Positions 1-7,181 of a stretch of 8,753 nucleotides of DNA are shown in pieces. The notes beneath the pieces were generated by a model, which was not told where the DNA came from, did not search any database, and saw nothing but the letters and a program-made list of their open reading frames with translations. The stretch is from JBGOUV01 sp041477815 (GTDB lineage: Bacteria; Acidobacteriota; Terriglobia; Bryobacterales; JACQDG01): contig JBGOUV010000293.1 of assembly GCA_041477815.1 (NCBI GenBank), positions 1 to 8,753 of the forward strand. The letters are read 5' to 3'. A program made the translations under genes and the position numbers. Positions within the stretch are counted from its first letter, which is position 1; every line of letters begins with the position of its first letter.

Positions 1-48
1 AAGCTCGGCGAGGGCGGTATAGGAGTGGTGCCTGTAGGCGTCTTGTAG
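1..48 (+). pseudogene. Fragment of a Ser/Thr kinase gene (glycine-rich loop), cut by the window edge
   Basis: Bases 1-30 match bases 825-854 of the kinase gene at 27 of 30 positions, the first 20 without a mismatch. In the same reading frame they encode KLGEGGIGVV, the ATP-binding glycine loop of a bacterial Ser/Thr kinase (KLGEGGMGVV in the downstream copy). Two of the three differences are synonymous and one changes Met to Ile. Similarity stops after base 30: the next residues are PVGVL and then a TAG at 46-48, where a kinase would continue with YKALD. I read this as the 5' remnant of a second kinase gene that lost the rest of its length. The window edge hides how far the match extends upstream, so an unrelated protein ending in this motif is not excluded. 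Confidence 0.55.
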
Positions 49-71
49 ATTCCTCTGTCCTTCTTGACGCC

Positions 72-89
72 TCGCACGAATCTGTGCGA
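72..89. promoter_or_regulatory. Inverted repeat upstream of hicA, possible HicB operator
   Basis: TCGCAC at 72-77 is the exact reverse complement of GTGCGA at 84-89, with a 6-base loop GAATCT. The repeat ends 11 bases before the hicA GTG. There is no T-run after it, so it does not look like an intrinsic terminator. HicB antitoxins with a DNA-binding domain commonly repress their own operon at a palindrome near the promoter, and the HicB here has a helix-turn-helix. The operator role is inferred from position. A TTGACG (64-69) could be a -35 element, but no well-spaced -10 is visible. Confidence 0.35.
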
Positions 90-100
90 AGCTCGATAAA

Positions 101-312
101 GTGAGGGGCGGCGAGTTCTTGCGTAGGCTGTACCGCCTGGCGAGGCAAAAAGATTGAGTTACGGCTTTGTTCCCTCTAAAGGGAAGGGCAGCCACGGAGC
201 AGTCTATTTGGGTTCCGCCTGCACCATCGTCAAGGACCGCAGCAAGGAGATTGGTACCGGACTGCTGCACGACATGTGCAAGGACCTTGGCATAGCTCCT
301 CGAGAGCTGTAA
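101..312 (+). pseudogene. hicA: HicA-family mRNA interferase toxin, frameshifted
   Basis: HicA toxins are small double-stranded-RNA-binding-fold RNases that cleave mRNA and are neutralised by HicB. From a GTG at 101 one frame reads VRGGEFLRRLYRLARQK and then hits TGA at 155-157. The next frame continues with LSYGFVPS, the conserved GKGSHG (catalytic His present), then TIVKD, EIG and a C-terminal LLHDMCKDLGI, ending with TAA at 310-312. Adding one A to the five-A run at 147-151 joins the halves into a 70-residue protein, the normal size and organisation for this HicA subfamily. As written, the toxin would stop after 18 codons. The stop overlaps the hicB ribosome-binding site, so the two genes are arranged as a coupled operon. 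No good ribosome-binding site is seen before 101, so the start is chosen by the fit of the N terminus. The family call is confident; whether the frameshift is real or a sequence error is open. Confidence 0.75.
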
Positions 313-317
313 GGAGG
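311..317 (+). promoter_or_regulatory. Ribosome-binding site of hicB
   Basis: AAGGAGG lies 8 bases before the ATG at 326 and only 2 bases before the GTG at 320. It therefore favours ATG 326 as the start of hicB. It overlaps the hicA stop codon, which suggests translational coupling of antitoxin to toxin. Confidence 0.7.
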
Positions 318-325
318 CTGTGGAC

Positions 326-760
326 ATGTTCGCGTTCTCGTATCCCGCAACGTTCCGGCCGGACAGGGATGGCCGGCCGCTTGTTAAGTTCCCCGATTTT
401 CCCGAAGCTCATACAGATGGGAAGGACCTGCGCGAATCCGTCGAAGAAGCCATTGACTGTTTGGGCAGTGTGATTGCTTTCCGGATCGCGGAGAAGAAGG
501 AGATTCCCGCGCCGTCTCGGCTCAAACGCGGCCAGCGTCTGGTTCCAGTTCCGCTTTGGATCGCGGGCAAGTTGGCATTCTACCTGGCGATGGGTGAGCA
601 GGGCGTCAATAACTCCGAACTCGCGCGCCGGTTAGGCGTCCGGGAGACCATGGTCCGCCGGATGCTAGACCCCGAACACGAGACCAGGTCGGAGAAGTTG
701 CAGGCCGCCCTCGAAGCTCTTGGCAAGCGGATCCTGGTGGCAGTCGAGGACGCCGCCTAG
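326..760 (+). CDS. hicB: HicB-family antitoxin with C-terminal helix-turn-helix
   Basis: This is the antitoxin partner of HicA, 144 residues from ATG 326. That start is preferred over GTG 320 because of the Shine-Dalgarno spacing. The N-terminal half (about residues 1-60) has the HicB pattern of short strands, with FSYPATFRPD, VKFPDFPEAHTDG and a helix rich in acidic residues (ESVEEAIDCLGSVIAFRIAE). This is the degenerate RNase H-like fold that blocks the toxin. Residues 95-134 form a Cro/CI-like helix-turn-helix (NNSELARRLGVRETMVRRML) followed by a helical tail, which would bind operator DNA; the palindrome at 72-89 is a candidate site. The gene sits 13 bases after hicA. It is intact while hicA is broken, the order of loss that costs a cell nothing because the antitoxin alone is harmless. 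Family assignment is firm; partner specificity and autoregulation are inferred. Confidence 0.88.
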   Translation: MFAFSYPATFRPDRDGRPLVKFPDFPEAHTDGKDLRESVEEAIDCLGSVIAFRIAEKKEIPAPSRLKRGQRLVPVPLWIAGKLAFYLAMGEQGVNNSELARRLGVRETMVRRMLDPEHETRSEKLQAALEALGKRILVAVEDAA

Positions 761-777
761 GCCTCGATTGCGACAAT

Positions 778-783
778 AGAGGA
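778..783 (+). promoter_or_regulatory. Possible ribosome-binding site of the kinase gene, closely spaced
   Basis: AGAGGA is present but lies only 2 bases from the ATG at 786, closer than usual. A GACAAT hexamer at 772-777 could instead be a -10 box for a leaderless or very short-leader transcript. Neither reading has a supporting -35 element. Confidence 0.25.
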
Positions 784-785
784 CC

Positions 786-3470
786 ATGATCGGCCAAACC
801 CTCGGACATTACCGGATCGAAGCGAAGCTCGGCGAGGGCGGTATGGGGGTGGTCTACAAAGCCCTCGACCTCCATCTCGACCGGCTGGTAGCCATCAAGG
901 TCTTACTGGCGGAGGCCGTCGCCAACCCCGAGCGACAAAGACGCTTCGTACAGGAAGCCAAAGCCGCTTCCGCCCTCCGTCACCCCAACATCGTCCACGT
1001 TTACGACATCGACACCGCCAACGGCGTGGACTTCATCGCCATGGAGTACGTCGAGGGCAAGACCCTCGACGAACTGATGGGGCGGAAAGGGCTGCCGGTC
1101 CGAGAGGCTTTGAAGTACGCCGTGCAGATCGCCGACGCCCTGGCCGCCGGCACACGGGTCGGGCATCGTTCATCGCGACATCAAGCCGGGCAGCATCATG
1201 GTAGACGAGAGAGGCTTGGTGAAGGTCCTGGATTTTGGCCTAGCCAAGCTCACTCAGCTCGATGACAGCGATAATTTTGGCGCCACGGACGATGCAGGCT
1301 CGAATCGAAGAGGGATCGATTATCGGGACGGTGGCGTATATGTCGCCGGAACAGGCGGAGGGGAAGAAGGTCGATGCGCGCTCGGACATTTTTTCGTTCG
1401 GCTCGGTGCTGTATGAGATGGTGACCGGCCGGCGGGCGTTCGAAGGCGGGACGAAGATGTCGATCCTGGCGGCGATCCTGAATCGCGAGCCGGGCCGCCC
1501 CGGAGAGGCCGTGGTGGTGCCGCGAGATTTGGAGCGGATCATCGAGCGGTGCCTGCGGAAGGAGGTGGCCCGGCGCTTCCAGGGCATGGCGGACCTGAAG
1601 GTGTCCCTGGAGGACGTCCAGGAGGACGCGCCGGCGTCAGGGGCGCTGCCGGCGTCCCAACCGTTTCGTCGATGGGCGATGGTGGCGGCTGTGTTCGCCG
1701 GCCTCCTGCTGGGGATCGGGATTGGTTGGCGCGCCGGGCACACCAGCGCGCTGCTGCCCACCCGCGGCCCCGTCCTGACTCGGCTGACCTCCGACTCCGG
1801 CCTCACCACCGACCCGGTCCTGTTCGGCCGGGGAAACTGCTGGCCTACGCCTCCGATCGCAGCGGAGAGGGCAACCTGGACATCTGGGTGCAGCAACTGG
1901 GCAGCGGAACGCCCATCCGCCTAACCAAGGACGCGGCCGACGAGCGGCAACCGACGTTTTCGCCCGATGGTACCCGGATCGCTTTTTACACCGAGCGAAA
2001 CGGAGGCGGGATCGAGGTTATGCCGGCACTCGGAGGCGAGTCGCGCCGTATCGCTGATGGCGGCCAGCGTCCGCGCTTCTCTCCCGACGGGAACTCGATT
2101 GCTTACTGGAGTGGAGGCAGGCGGAGGGACCCCTTCGCCCCCGCGGCGGACAAGGTCTTCGTTGTGCCGGCCACGGGAGGGGAGCCTAGGAAAATCCCCG
2201 AAAAATTTCACAATGCCCGTTACCCGGTCTGGTCGCCGGACGGAAAGTACCTGTTGTTCGCCGGGTGGCCGGATACGAGCGCCCTCCCTGAGCAAATCTA
2301 TGACTGGTGGGTGGCGCCAGTGGACGGCGGCGCGCCAGTCAAGACCGGTGCCGCAGCCTCGCTCCGCGCCGCGGGACTGCCCGCGTTTGCCATTCCCGGG
2401 TCATGGGCAGGCAACCAAGTGGTCTTCTCCGCGCGGCTGGGTGACAGCACGAGTTTGTGGCAACTGGAGATTACGCCAGGGACTTGGCGGCTCGCGGCGG
2501 CGCCGACGCGCCTGACGACCACCACCGGCCTCGATGCGGAGCCTTTCTTTGCCGCCGATGGAAGTCTGGTGTACGCCGGTTTGACGGAGAATGCCGATGT
2601 CTGGAGCTTGCCGCTCGACGCCGACCGCGGAGTGGTCACGGGAGCGTTACATCCGCTGACCAGGAGCGCCGCCGCGGACACCAATCCGACGGTCTCGCTC
2701 GACGGCAAGAAGCTGGCGTTTCTTTCCAACCGAACGGGCAACAGCGACGTGTGGCTAAAGGACCTGGTGAGCGGCGCGGAGACCGCCCTCACCGTTACTC
2801 CGGTCGAAGAGCGAAATCCTCAAATCAGCCGTGATGGATCGAAGGTGGCGTATGCGGTGGATGCAGGAATTTTCGTCGTCTCGCTCGGAGCTGACGGACG
2901 GCCCGGCGTTCCGGCAAAGGTGTGCGAGGGCTGTGGTACACCCTCGGATTGGACGCCGGATGGCAAAGCGCTGCTACTCCAGATCCCGAGTCAGCCGACC
3001 GCTAGAATCGGCTGGCTCGACCTGCCTTCCGAAGGCACCAGGAAATCATTCGCTCCCTCGCGACCATCCCCAGCCTTTCACCCGACCTGCGATGGATCAG
3101 TTTCACCGGTGTGCTCCCCGGCAAGGGAAACCAAGTTTACGTGGCCCCGTTTCAAGGGATGGCTGTCAGCCAGGAGCGGGAGTGGACCGCCATCACGGAA
3201 GGCCGCGGACCCAACCTTCGCCCCCGATGGTCACCCGACGGCAACCGGCTGTACTTTTACTCCAGTCGCGATGGCTCCGATTGCATCTGGATGCGGCAAC
3301 TGGATCCGGCCACGAAAAGGCCCGTGGGAGAAGTCCAGGCAGTATACCATCTCCACAACCCCCGGCTCATGAGCATCCCGGCTCCCGGCTTCGGATTTTC
3401 GCTGGCTCGCGACAAGGCGGTATTCCCGTTGCGGGAGGTCACTGGCAACATCTGGATGGCGAAACAGTGA
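786..3470 (+). pseudogene. Transmembrane Ser/Thr protein kinase with PD40 beta-propeller, four frameshifts
   Basis: Joining the frames gives an 894-residue protein. It contains a Hanks-type kinase domain (residues 1 to about 280), a single membrane helix (about 296-315, WAMVAAVFAGLLLGIGIGW) and an extracytoplasmic propeller of repeated PD40/TolB-like blades (SPDG repeats at about 345-870). Such kinases are thought to sense outside signals and phosphorylate cytoplasmic proteins. Visible kinase motifs are the glycine loop at 16-21, the VAIK lysine K38, helix-C E57, HRD at 129-131, DFG at 149-151 and SPEQ at 186-189. The catalytic-loop Asn (HRDIKPxN) is Ser136. The frame breaks lie at about 1149 (one extra base), 1270-1290 (one extra), 1823-1831 (one missing) and 3058-3078 (one missing). 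The shifts cancel, so the last segment returns to the starting frame and stops at TGA 3468-3470. As written, translation from 786 ends at 1265, after the HRD region. Decay is the most likely explanation. Clustered sequence errors would explain the indels but not the Ser. Confidence 0.85.
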
Positions 3471-3525
3471 AACAGGGCTCAGGCCTGGCTGACACTCCCT
3501 TAGGGTTGCGGTTCGCTGTACACTT
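3471..3525. other. Short kinase-receptor intergenic gap
   Basis: These 55 bases separate the kinase stop from the receptor start. They hold an 8-base palindrome CAGGCCTG at 3480-3487 with no following T-run, so no convincing terminator is seen. I see no promoter with good -35 and -10 boxes. The right end of the gap contains the first half of the TGTACA dyad described separately. Confidence 0.5.
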
Positions 3526-3532
3526 ATGTACA
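3517..3532. promoter_or_regulatory. TGTACA-N4-TGTACA dyad over the receptor start, possible operator
   Basis: Two identical TGTACA hexamers at 3517-3522 and 3527-3532 are separated by CTTA. Each hexamer is its own reverse complement, so the pair reads as both an inverted and a direct repeat, with a 10-base centre-to-centre spacing of about one helical turn. The dyad spans the ATG at 3526 and touches the in-frame ATG at 3532. A repressor bound here would block transcription or translation start. No regulator is encoded nearby to assign it to, so the function is inference. Confidence 0.35.
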
Positions 3533-6500
3533 TGTGGAACGCTAGCAGGGTGTCCTTTCTTTTGGCCGGGCTCGTAGCGGCAGCCTGGGCCCAGTCGTTC
3601 ACTGGAAGTATTCTCGGCACCGTGAAGGATACCTCGGGCGCGGTGGTGCCGGCCGCCGAAGTGGTCCTTACCAACACCGCCAACAACGCCCGCATCGAGG
3701 CGGCCTCGGACGCCGCCGGCAACTACACCGCCCCGCTGTTGCCGCCCGGCAGCTACCGCCTGGAGGCCACCGCGGCCGGCTTCAAGAAATTTGTTCGCGA
3801 CGGCGTTACCGTCCAGGTCCAACAGCAGGCCCGCGTGGACGTCGTCCTCACCCTCGGCGAGGTCACCGAGTCGGTGATGGTCACGGCTGACGCGCCCCTG
3901 CTCGAAACCAGCACCTCCTCGGTCGGCAAGGTCGTCGATACCCGCCGCATCCTGGACCTCCCCCTGAACACCCGCAACGTCTACTCCCTAATCTTCACCA
4001 CGCCGGGCGTGGCCGGCAGCATCGGGAACAACTACAACTCCATGAGCTACTCGGTCAACGGCGCCCGGGCAACCATGATGGACACCATCATCGACGGGGT
4101 CACCGCGTCGTTTCCCACGGTGAACGGGTTTACCGGCATCTCGGTATTTCCCTCCGTCGACGCCATCGACGAGTTCAAGGTGATGGGCGCCAACTACTCG
4201 GCCGAGTTCGGCCGCAGCCTGGGCAGCGTCCTGAACGTGGTGTTCAAGTCGGGGTCGAACCAGTTTCACGGCAGCGCCTACGAGTTTCTGCGCAACTCCC
4301 GGCTCGACTCCAACGATTTCTTCGCCAACCGGCGCGGAGAGAAGCTGGCCAGCTTCAAACGCAGCCAGTTCGGCGGCACCGCCGGCGGCGCCCTCCGCCC
4401 GGATAAGACCTTCTTTATGGCTTCCTACGAGGGACTGCGGGAGCGCAGCTTCGGCACCACTACTTTCACCGTGCCGACCCTGCGCGAGCGGGGCGGCGAC
4501 TTCTCCGGGACCCTGGCCCAGAACGGCCAGGTCATCCGCAATTTCGATCCCTTCACCACGCGCGCCAATCCCAGCGGCGCCGGTTTTATCCGCGACGCCT
4601 TCGACGCCAACCGCATTCCCGCCTCGCGCCTCGACTCCGTGGCCGTCAACGCCATGCGCTACTATCCACTGCCCAACACGCCCGGCAACACGGTCACCAA
4701 CCAGAACAACTACTCCCAAAGCGGCTCCCGCCAGGTGGACATCGATCAGGGCGACATTCGCGTCGACCACAACATCTCCAGCCGCCAGAGGTTCTTCGCC
4801 CGCTATTCCCACCGCCTCACCCTGGACGCCCCACCCACGTACTTCCCGCAGGATCTGGCCATCGCCGAGGGCCGCGTGAACCAGGGAAACCGCGTCCGTG
4901 GGGCGGTGGCGGATTATACTAATACTCTGTCGCCCCGCACCATCCTGACCGGCCGCCTGGGCTTTGCCCGGACGCTGTTCGTGTTCGACAACCAGGGCCT
5001 GGGGTTCGTGCCCTCCAGCCTGGGGTTTCCCAAGGACATGGACACGGCCGTGGATCGCATGATGTTCCCGCGCTTCGGGCCGTCGGGCTACGTGAGCCTG
5101 GGCGGCAACGACCACCGCTATAGCGCCTTCATGAGTTACACCGGGTTGGGCAACCTGACCCAGGTACGCGGCGCCCACACCCTCAAGATCGGATACGAGG
5201 GCCGCCTCATCCGGGTGAATGTCTGGGAGGCCCGTAGCGCCGGTACCTTCAACTTCGACCGTGTATTCACGCAAGGCCCCAACCCTAATCAAGCAAGCGC
5301 CACGGCCGGCAACAGCATCGCCTCCATGTTGCTCGGCACCGGGACTCAGGGGAACGTGCTGATCCAGGGATGGAAAAACGTGGCCGCGCAGAGCTTTTAC
5401 CACGCCGGCTACTTCCAGGACGACTGGCGCGTCACCTCGAAGCTGACCCTGAACCTGGGCTTGCGCTACGACCTGGACACCCCGCGCACCGAACGCTACA
5501 ACCGCATCAACTACTTCGACCCCTTCGCTCCCTCGCCGCTGGGACGAGGCGGGGTGGTGTTTGTCGGCGTGGACGGCCGGAGCCGCCACCAGTACATTTG
5601 GGACCGCAACAACTTCGCTCCGCGCCTCGGTCTGGCCTACCAGGTCAACTCCAAGACCGTGGTCCGCACCGGCTACGGCCACGTCTTCGGCCCGTCGAAT
5701 CAGGCCGCCCAGGGCACGGTCGGCCCCTTCGGCTTCCGCACCGAAAACCTGTGGGTCACCACGCTCGACGGCATCACCCCCTTCAACCTGCTGCGAAATC
5801 CCTATCCGCAGGGATTCCGGCCGCCGCCGGGCGCGGCCGAGGGCGTCCTGACCCAGGCCGGGGCAAACCTGCAGGCCCCGCTGCAGCAGGACACCGTAAC
5901 GCCGTGGGCCATGCAGTGGAACTTCAACGTCCAGCGCGAGCTGCCCGCCCAGGTGCGGCTGGAGGTGGCCTATGTCGGCTCCCGCGGGCTGCAGCTTGCT
6001 CGCAGCGGAGAAGACGGCTTCAGCCTGAACCAGTTGCCGGCGGAGTACCTCTCGCTAGGGTCCCGCCTCAACGAGCTGGTGCCGAACCCGTACTTCGGCC
6101 GGGTCAATAACGGCGTCCTCATTACCCCGCAGATCAGCCGCGCGCAGGCGTTGCGGCCCTACCCGCAGTTCACCGACATCATTCCGCTCTATTCGAGCGG
6201 CTCCTCCTCTACCTACCACTCCCTGCAGGTCACTATCACCAAGAGGCTCTCCCGCGGCCTCCAGTTCGACGGCTCTTACACCTGGGCGAAGAACCTGGAC
6301 ACCGGCATGAGTCACCAGGATACCTACAACATGGCGGCGAGCCGCTCGCTCACCACCATCGACATCGCCCACCGCTTCGTTATCGGCTATATCTATGAGC
6401 TGCCGTTCGGCAAGGGCCGGAAGTTCGGGTCCGCGGTCTCCGGTCCGGTCCAAGCGGTGCTGGGCGGCTGGCAGTTCAACGGCATCACCGTCTTCCAAAC

Positions 6501-6915
6501 CGGCACGCCGCTGTCGATCACGGCCAATAACACGGCCGGCCTGTTCAACCCGCGCCTGCTGGCCAACAACAACGGCCGCAGCGGCAAGCTCAGCGGGCCG
6601 GTGGATCAGCGGCTGGAGGGGTACTTCGACAAGACCGTTTTCAGCCAGCCGGCGGCGTTCACCTTCGGCAACCTGAACCCCACCCTGCCCGACATCCGCA
6701 ACGACGGCATACGCAACTTCGACCTGTCCCTGTTCAAGGACTTCGCCCCGCTGGAGCGCCTGCGCATTCAGTTCCGGGCCGAGGCGCTGAACGCCTTCAA
6801 CACGCCGCGCTTTGGGAGTCCCACCACCGGCGTCACGTCCAGCGCGCTCGGCGTGATCACGTCACAGGCCAACGCGCCCCGCCAGGTACAGTTGGGATTG
6901 AAGTTCTTGTGGTAG
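3526..6915 (+). CDS. Oar-type TonB-dependent outer-membrane receptor with carboxypeptidase-regulatory-like domain
   Basis: This intact 1129-residue protein is predicted to be a TonB-gated outer-membrane channel; the substrate cannot be read from sequence. Residues 1-22 are a signal peptide (charged R8, hydrophobic FLLAGLVAAA, likely cut AWA|Q). Residues about 24-110 form a carboxypeptidase-D-regulatory-like Ig-type domain (GSILGTVKDTSGAVVPAAEV, then DAAGNYTAPLLPPGSYRLEA), as in Oar proteins. A plug domain follows at about 115-250 (TRRILDLPLNTRNVYSL, VNGARATMMDTIIDGV, NYSAEFGRSLGSVLNVVFKSG). The rest is a large beta-barrel with frequent aromatic strands and the usual end VQLGLKFLW with a terminal aromatic residue. 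Length is normal for acidobacterial members. ATG 3526 and ATG 3532 are both possible starts; neither has a good Shine-Dalgarno sequence. It lies 55 bases after the kinase in the same direction, so co-transcription is possible. No SusD-like lipoprotein is next to it. Confidence 0.9.
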   Translation: MYMWNASRVSFLLAGLVAAAWAQSFTGSILGTVKDTSGAVVPAAEVVLTNTANNARIEAASDAAGNYTAPLLPPGSYRLEATAAGFKKFVRDGVTVQVQQQARVDVVLTLGEVTESVMVTADAPLLETSTSSVGKVVDTRRILDLPLNTRNVYSLIFTTPGVAGSIGNNYNSMSYSVNGARATMMDTIIDGVTASFPTVNGFTGISVFPSVDAIDEFKVMGANYSAEFGRSLGSVLNVVFKSGSNQFHGSAYEFLRNSRLDSNDFFANRRGEKLASFKRSQFGGTAGGALRPDKTFFMASYEGLRERSFGTTTFTVPTLRERGGDFSGTLAQNGQVIRNFDPFTTRANPSGAGFIRDAFDANRIPASRLDSVAVNAMRYYPLPNTPGNTVTNQNNYSQSGSRQVDIDQGDIRVDHNISSRQRFFARYSHRLTLDAPPTYFPQDLAIAEGRVNQGNRVRGAVADYTNTLSPRTILTGRLGFARTLFVFDNQGLGFVPSSLGFPKDMDTAVDRMMFPRFGPSGYVSLGGNDHRYSAFMSYTGLGNLTQVRGAHTLKIGYEGRLIRVNVWEARSAGTFNFDRVFTQGPNPNQASATAGNSIASMLLGTGTQGNVLIQGWKNVAAQSFYHAGYFQDDWRVTSKLTLNLGLRYDLDTPRTERYNRINYFDPFAPSPLGRGGVVFVGVDGRSRHQYIWDRNNFAPRLGLAYQVNSKTVVRTGYGHVFGPSNQAAQGTVGPFGFRTENLWVTTLDGITPFNLLRNPYPQGFRPPPGAAEGVLTQAGANLQAPLQQDTVTPWAMQWNFNVQRELPAQVRLEVAYVGSRGLQLARSGEDGFSLNQLPAEYLSLGSRLNELVPNPYFGRVNNGVLITPQISRAQALRPYPQFTDIIPLYSSGSSSTYHSLQVTITKRLSRGLQFDGSYTWAKNLDTGMSHQDTYNMAASRSLTTIDIAHRFVIGYIYELPFGKGRKFGSAVSGPVQAVLGGWQFNGITVFQTGTPLSITANNTAGLFNPRLLANNNGRSGKLSGPVDQRLEGYFDKTVFSQPAAFTFGNLNPTLPDIRNDGIRNFDLSLFKDFAPLERLRIQFRAEALNAFNTPRFGSPTTGVTSSALGVITSQANAPRQVQLGLKFLW

Positions 6916-6943
6916 TGTGCGACGCGCGTGACGATCGCATCCC

Positions 6944-7181
6944 ATGGAAACGATCTCCTCAAAACTGCCCGAGGAGGCTCCTGGAAGCAAGCGGGAAGTG
7001 CGCTTCCTCCTTGCGTCTCTCTCGGGCAGCCTACCTGCGGGAGGCTATCGAACGCATGAATCGAGAAACTATGGCGCAGCTCCGCGCTAAGAGGCTGGCA
7101 GAGGTGTCCCGGAGGGTGCGCAAAGAAAGCATGCGGATCAACGCCGAGTTCGCGGCCATTGAGAGGGCCCCCGATGCCTGA
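6944..7181 (+). pseudogene. Ribbon-helix-helix (MazE/CopG-like) antitoxin, frameshifted
   Basis: From ATG 6944 the frame reads METISSKLPEE, a typical RHH antitoxin beginning with the DNA-contacting strand. It then goes out of frame near 6977. One base further on, the next frame continues LLEASGKCASSLRLSRAAYL, REAIERMN and a charged C-terminal tail ending in IERAPDA and TGA 7179-7181. Removing one G from the 6971-6977 run joins both into a 78-residue protein: an RHH domain at about 1-40 and an acidic-basic toxin-binding tail. The last 8 bases overlap the MazF-family toxin ATG, the standard toxin-antitoxin arrangement. As written, translation from 6944 gives a scrambled product without helices 1 and 2. 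A GTG at 6909 opens the downstream frame but lies inside the receptor stop region and lacks the RHH strand, so I do not use it. The family is inferred from the N-terminal pattern and the neighbour. Confidence 0.7.
7161..7166 (+). promoter_or_regulatory. Ribosome-binding site of the MazF-family toxin
   Basis: GAGAGG lies 7 bases before ATG 7174, inside the end of the antitoxin gene. It supports ATG 7174 over the upstream in-frame TTG at 7159 and fits translational coupling. Confidence 0.5.

Noticed and set aside
147..157. Programmed -1 frameshifting at the hicA A5 tract
   Set aside because: The in-frame codons are CAA AAA, not a slippery A-AAA-AAG. The Gln tRNA would re-pair badly, and five A residues are short for transcriptional slippage. 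HicA genes are not known to need a frameshift.
3474..3500. Intrinsic terminator after the kinase gene
   Set aside because: There is a short CAGGCCTG palindrome and an AGGG/CCCT pairing, but no stable long stem and no T-run.
3506..3524. TTGCGG and TACACT as a -35/-10 promoter for the receptor
   Set aside because: The spacing is only 7 bases, far below the usual 16-18.
3988..5682. 564-codon open frame on the minus strand inside the receptor gene
   Set aside because: It is antisense to a strongly supported beta-barrel receptor. Its translation is low-complexity (Val, Gly, Ala, His rich) with no recognisable motif, as expected from GC-rich third positions on the opposite strand.
5370..6110. 246-codon plus-strand frame inside the receptor gene
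   Set aside because: It is an Arg/Pro/Ala-rich shadow in another frame of the receptor, with no family features.
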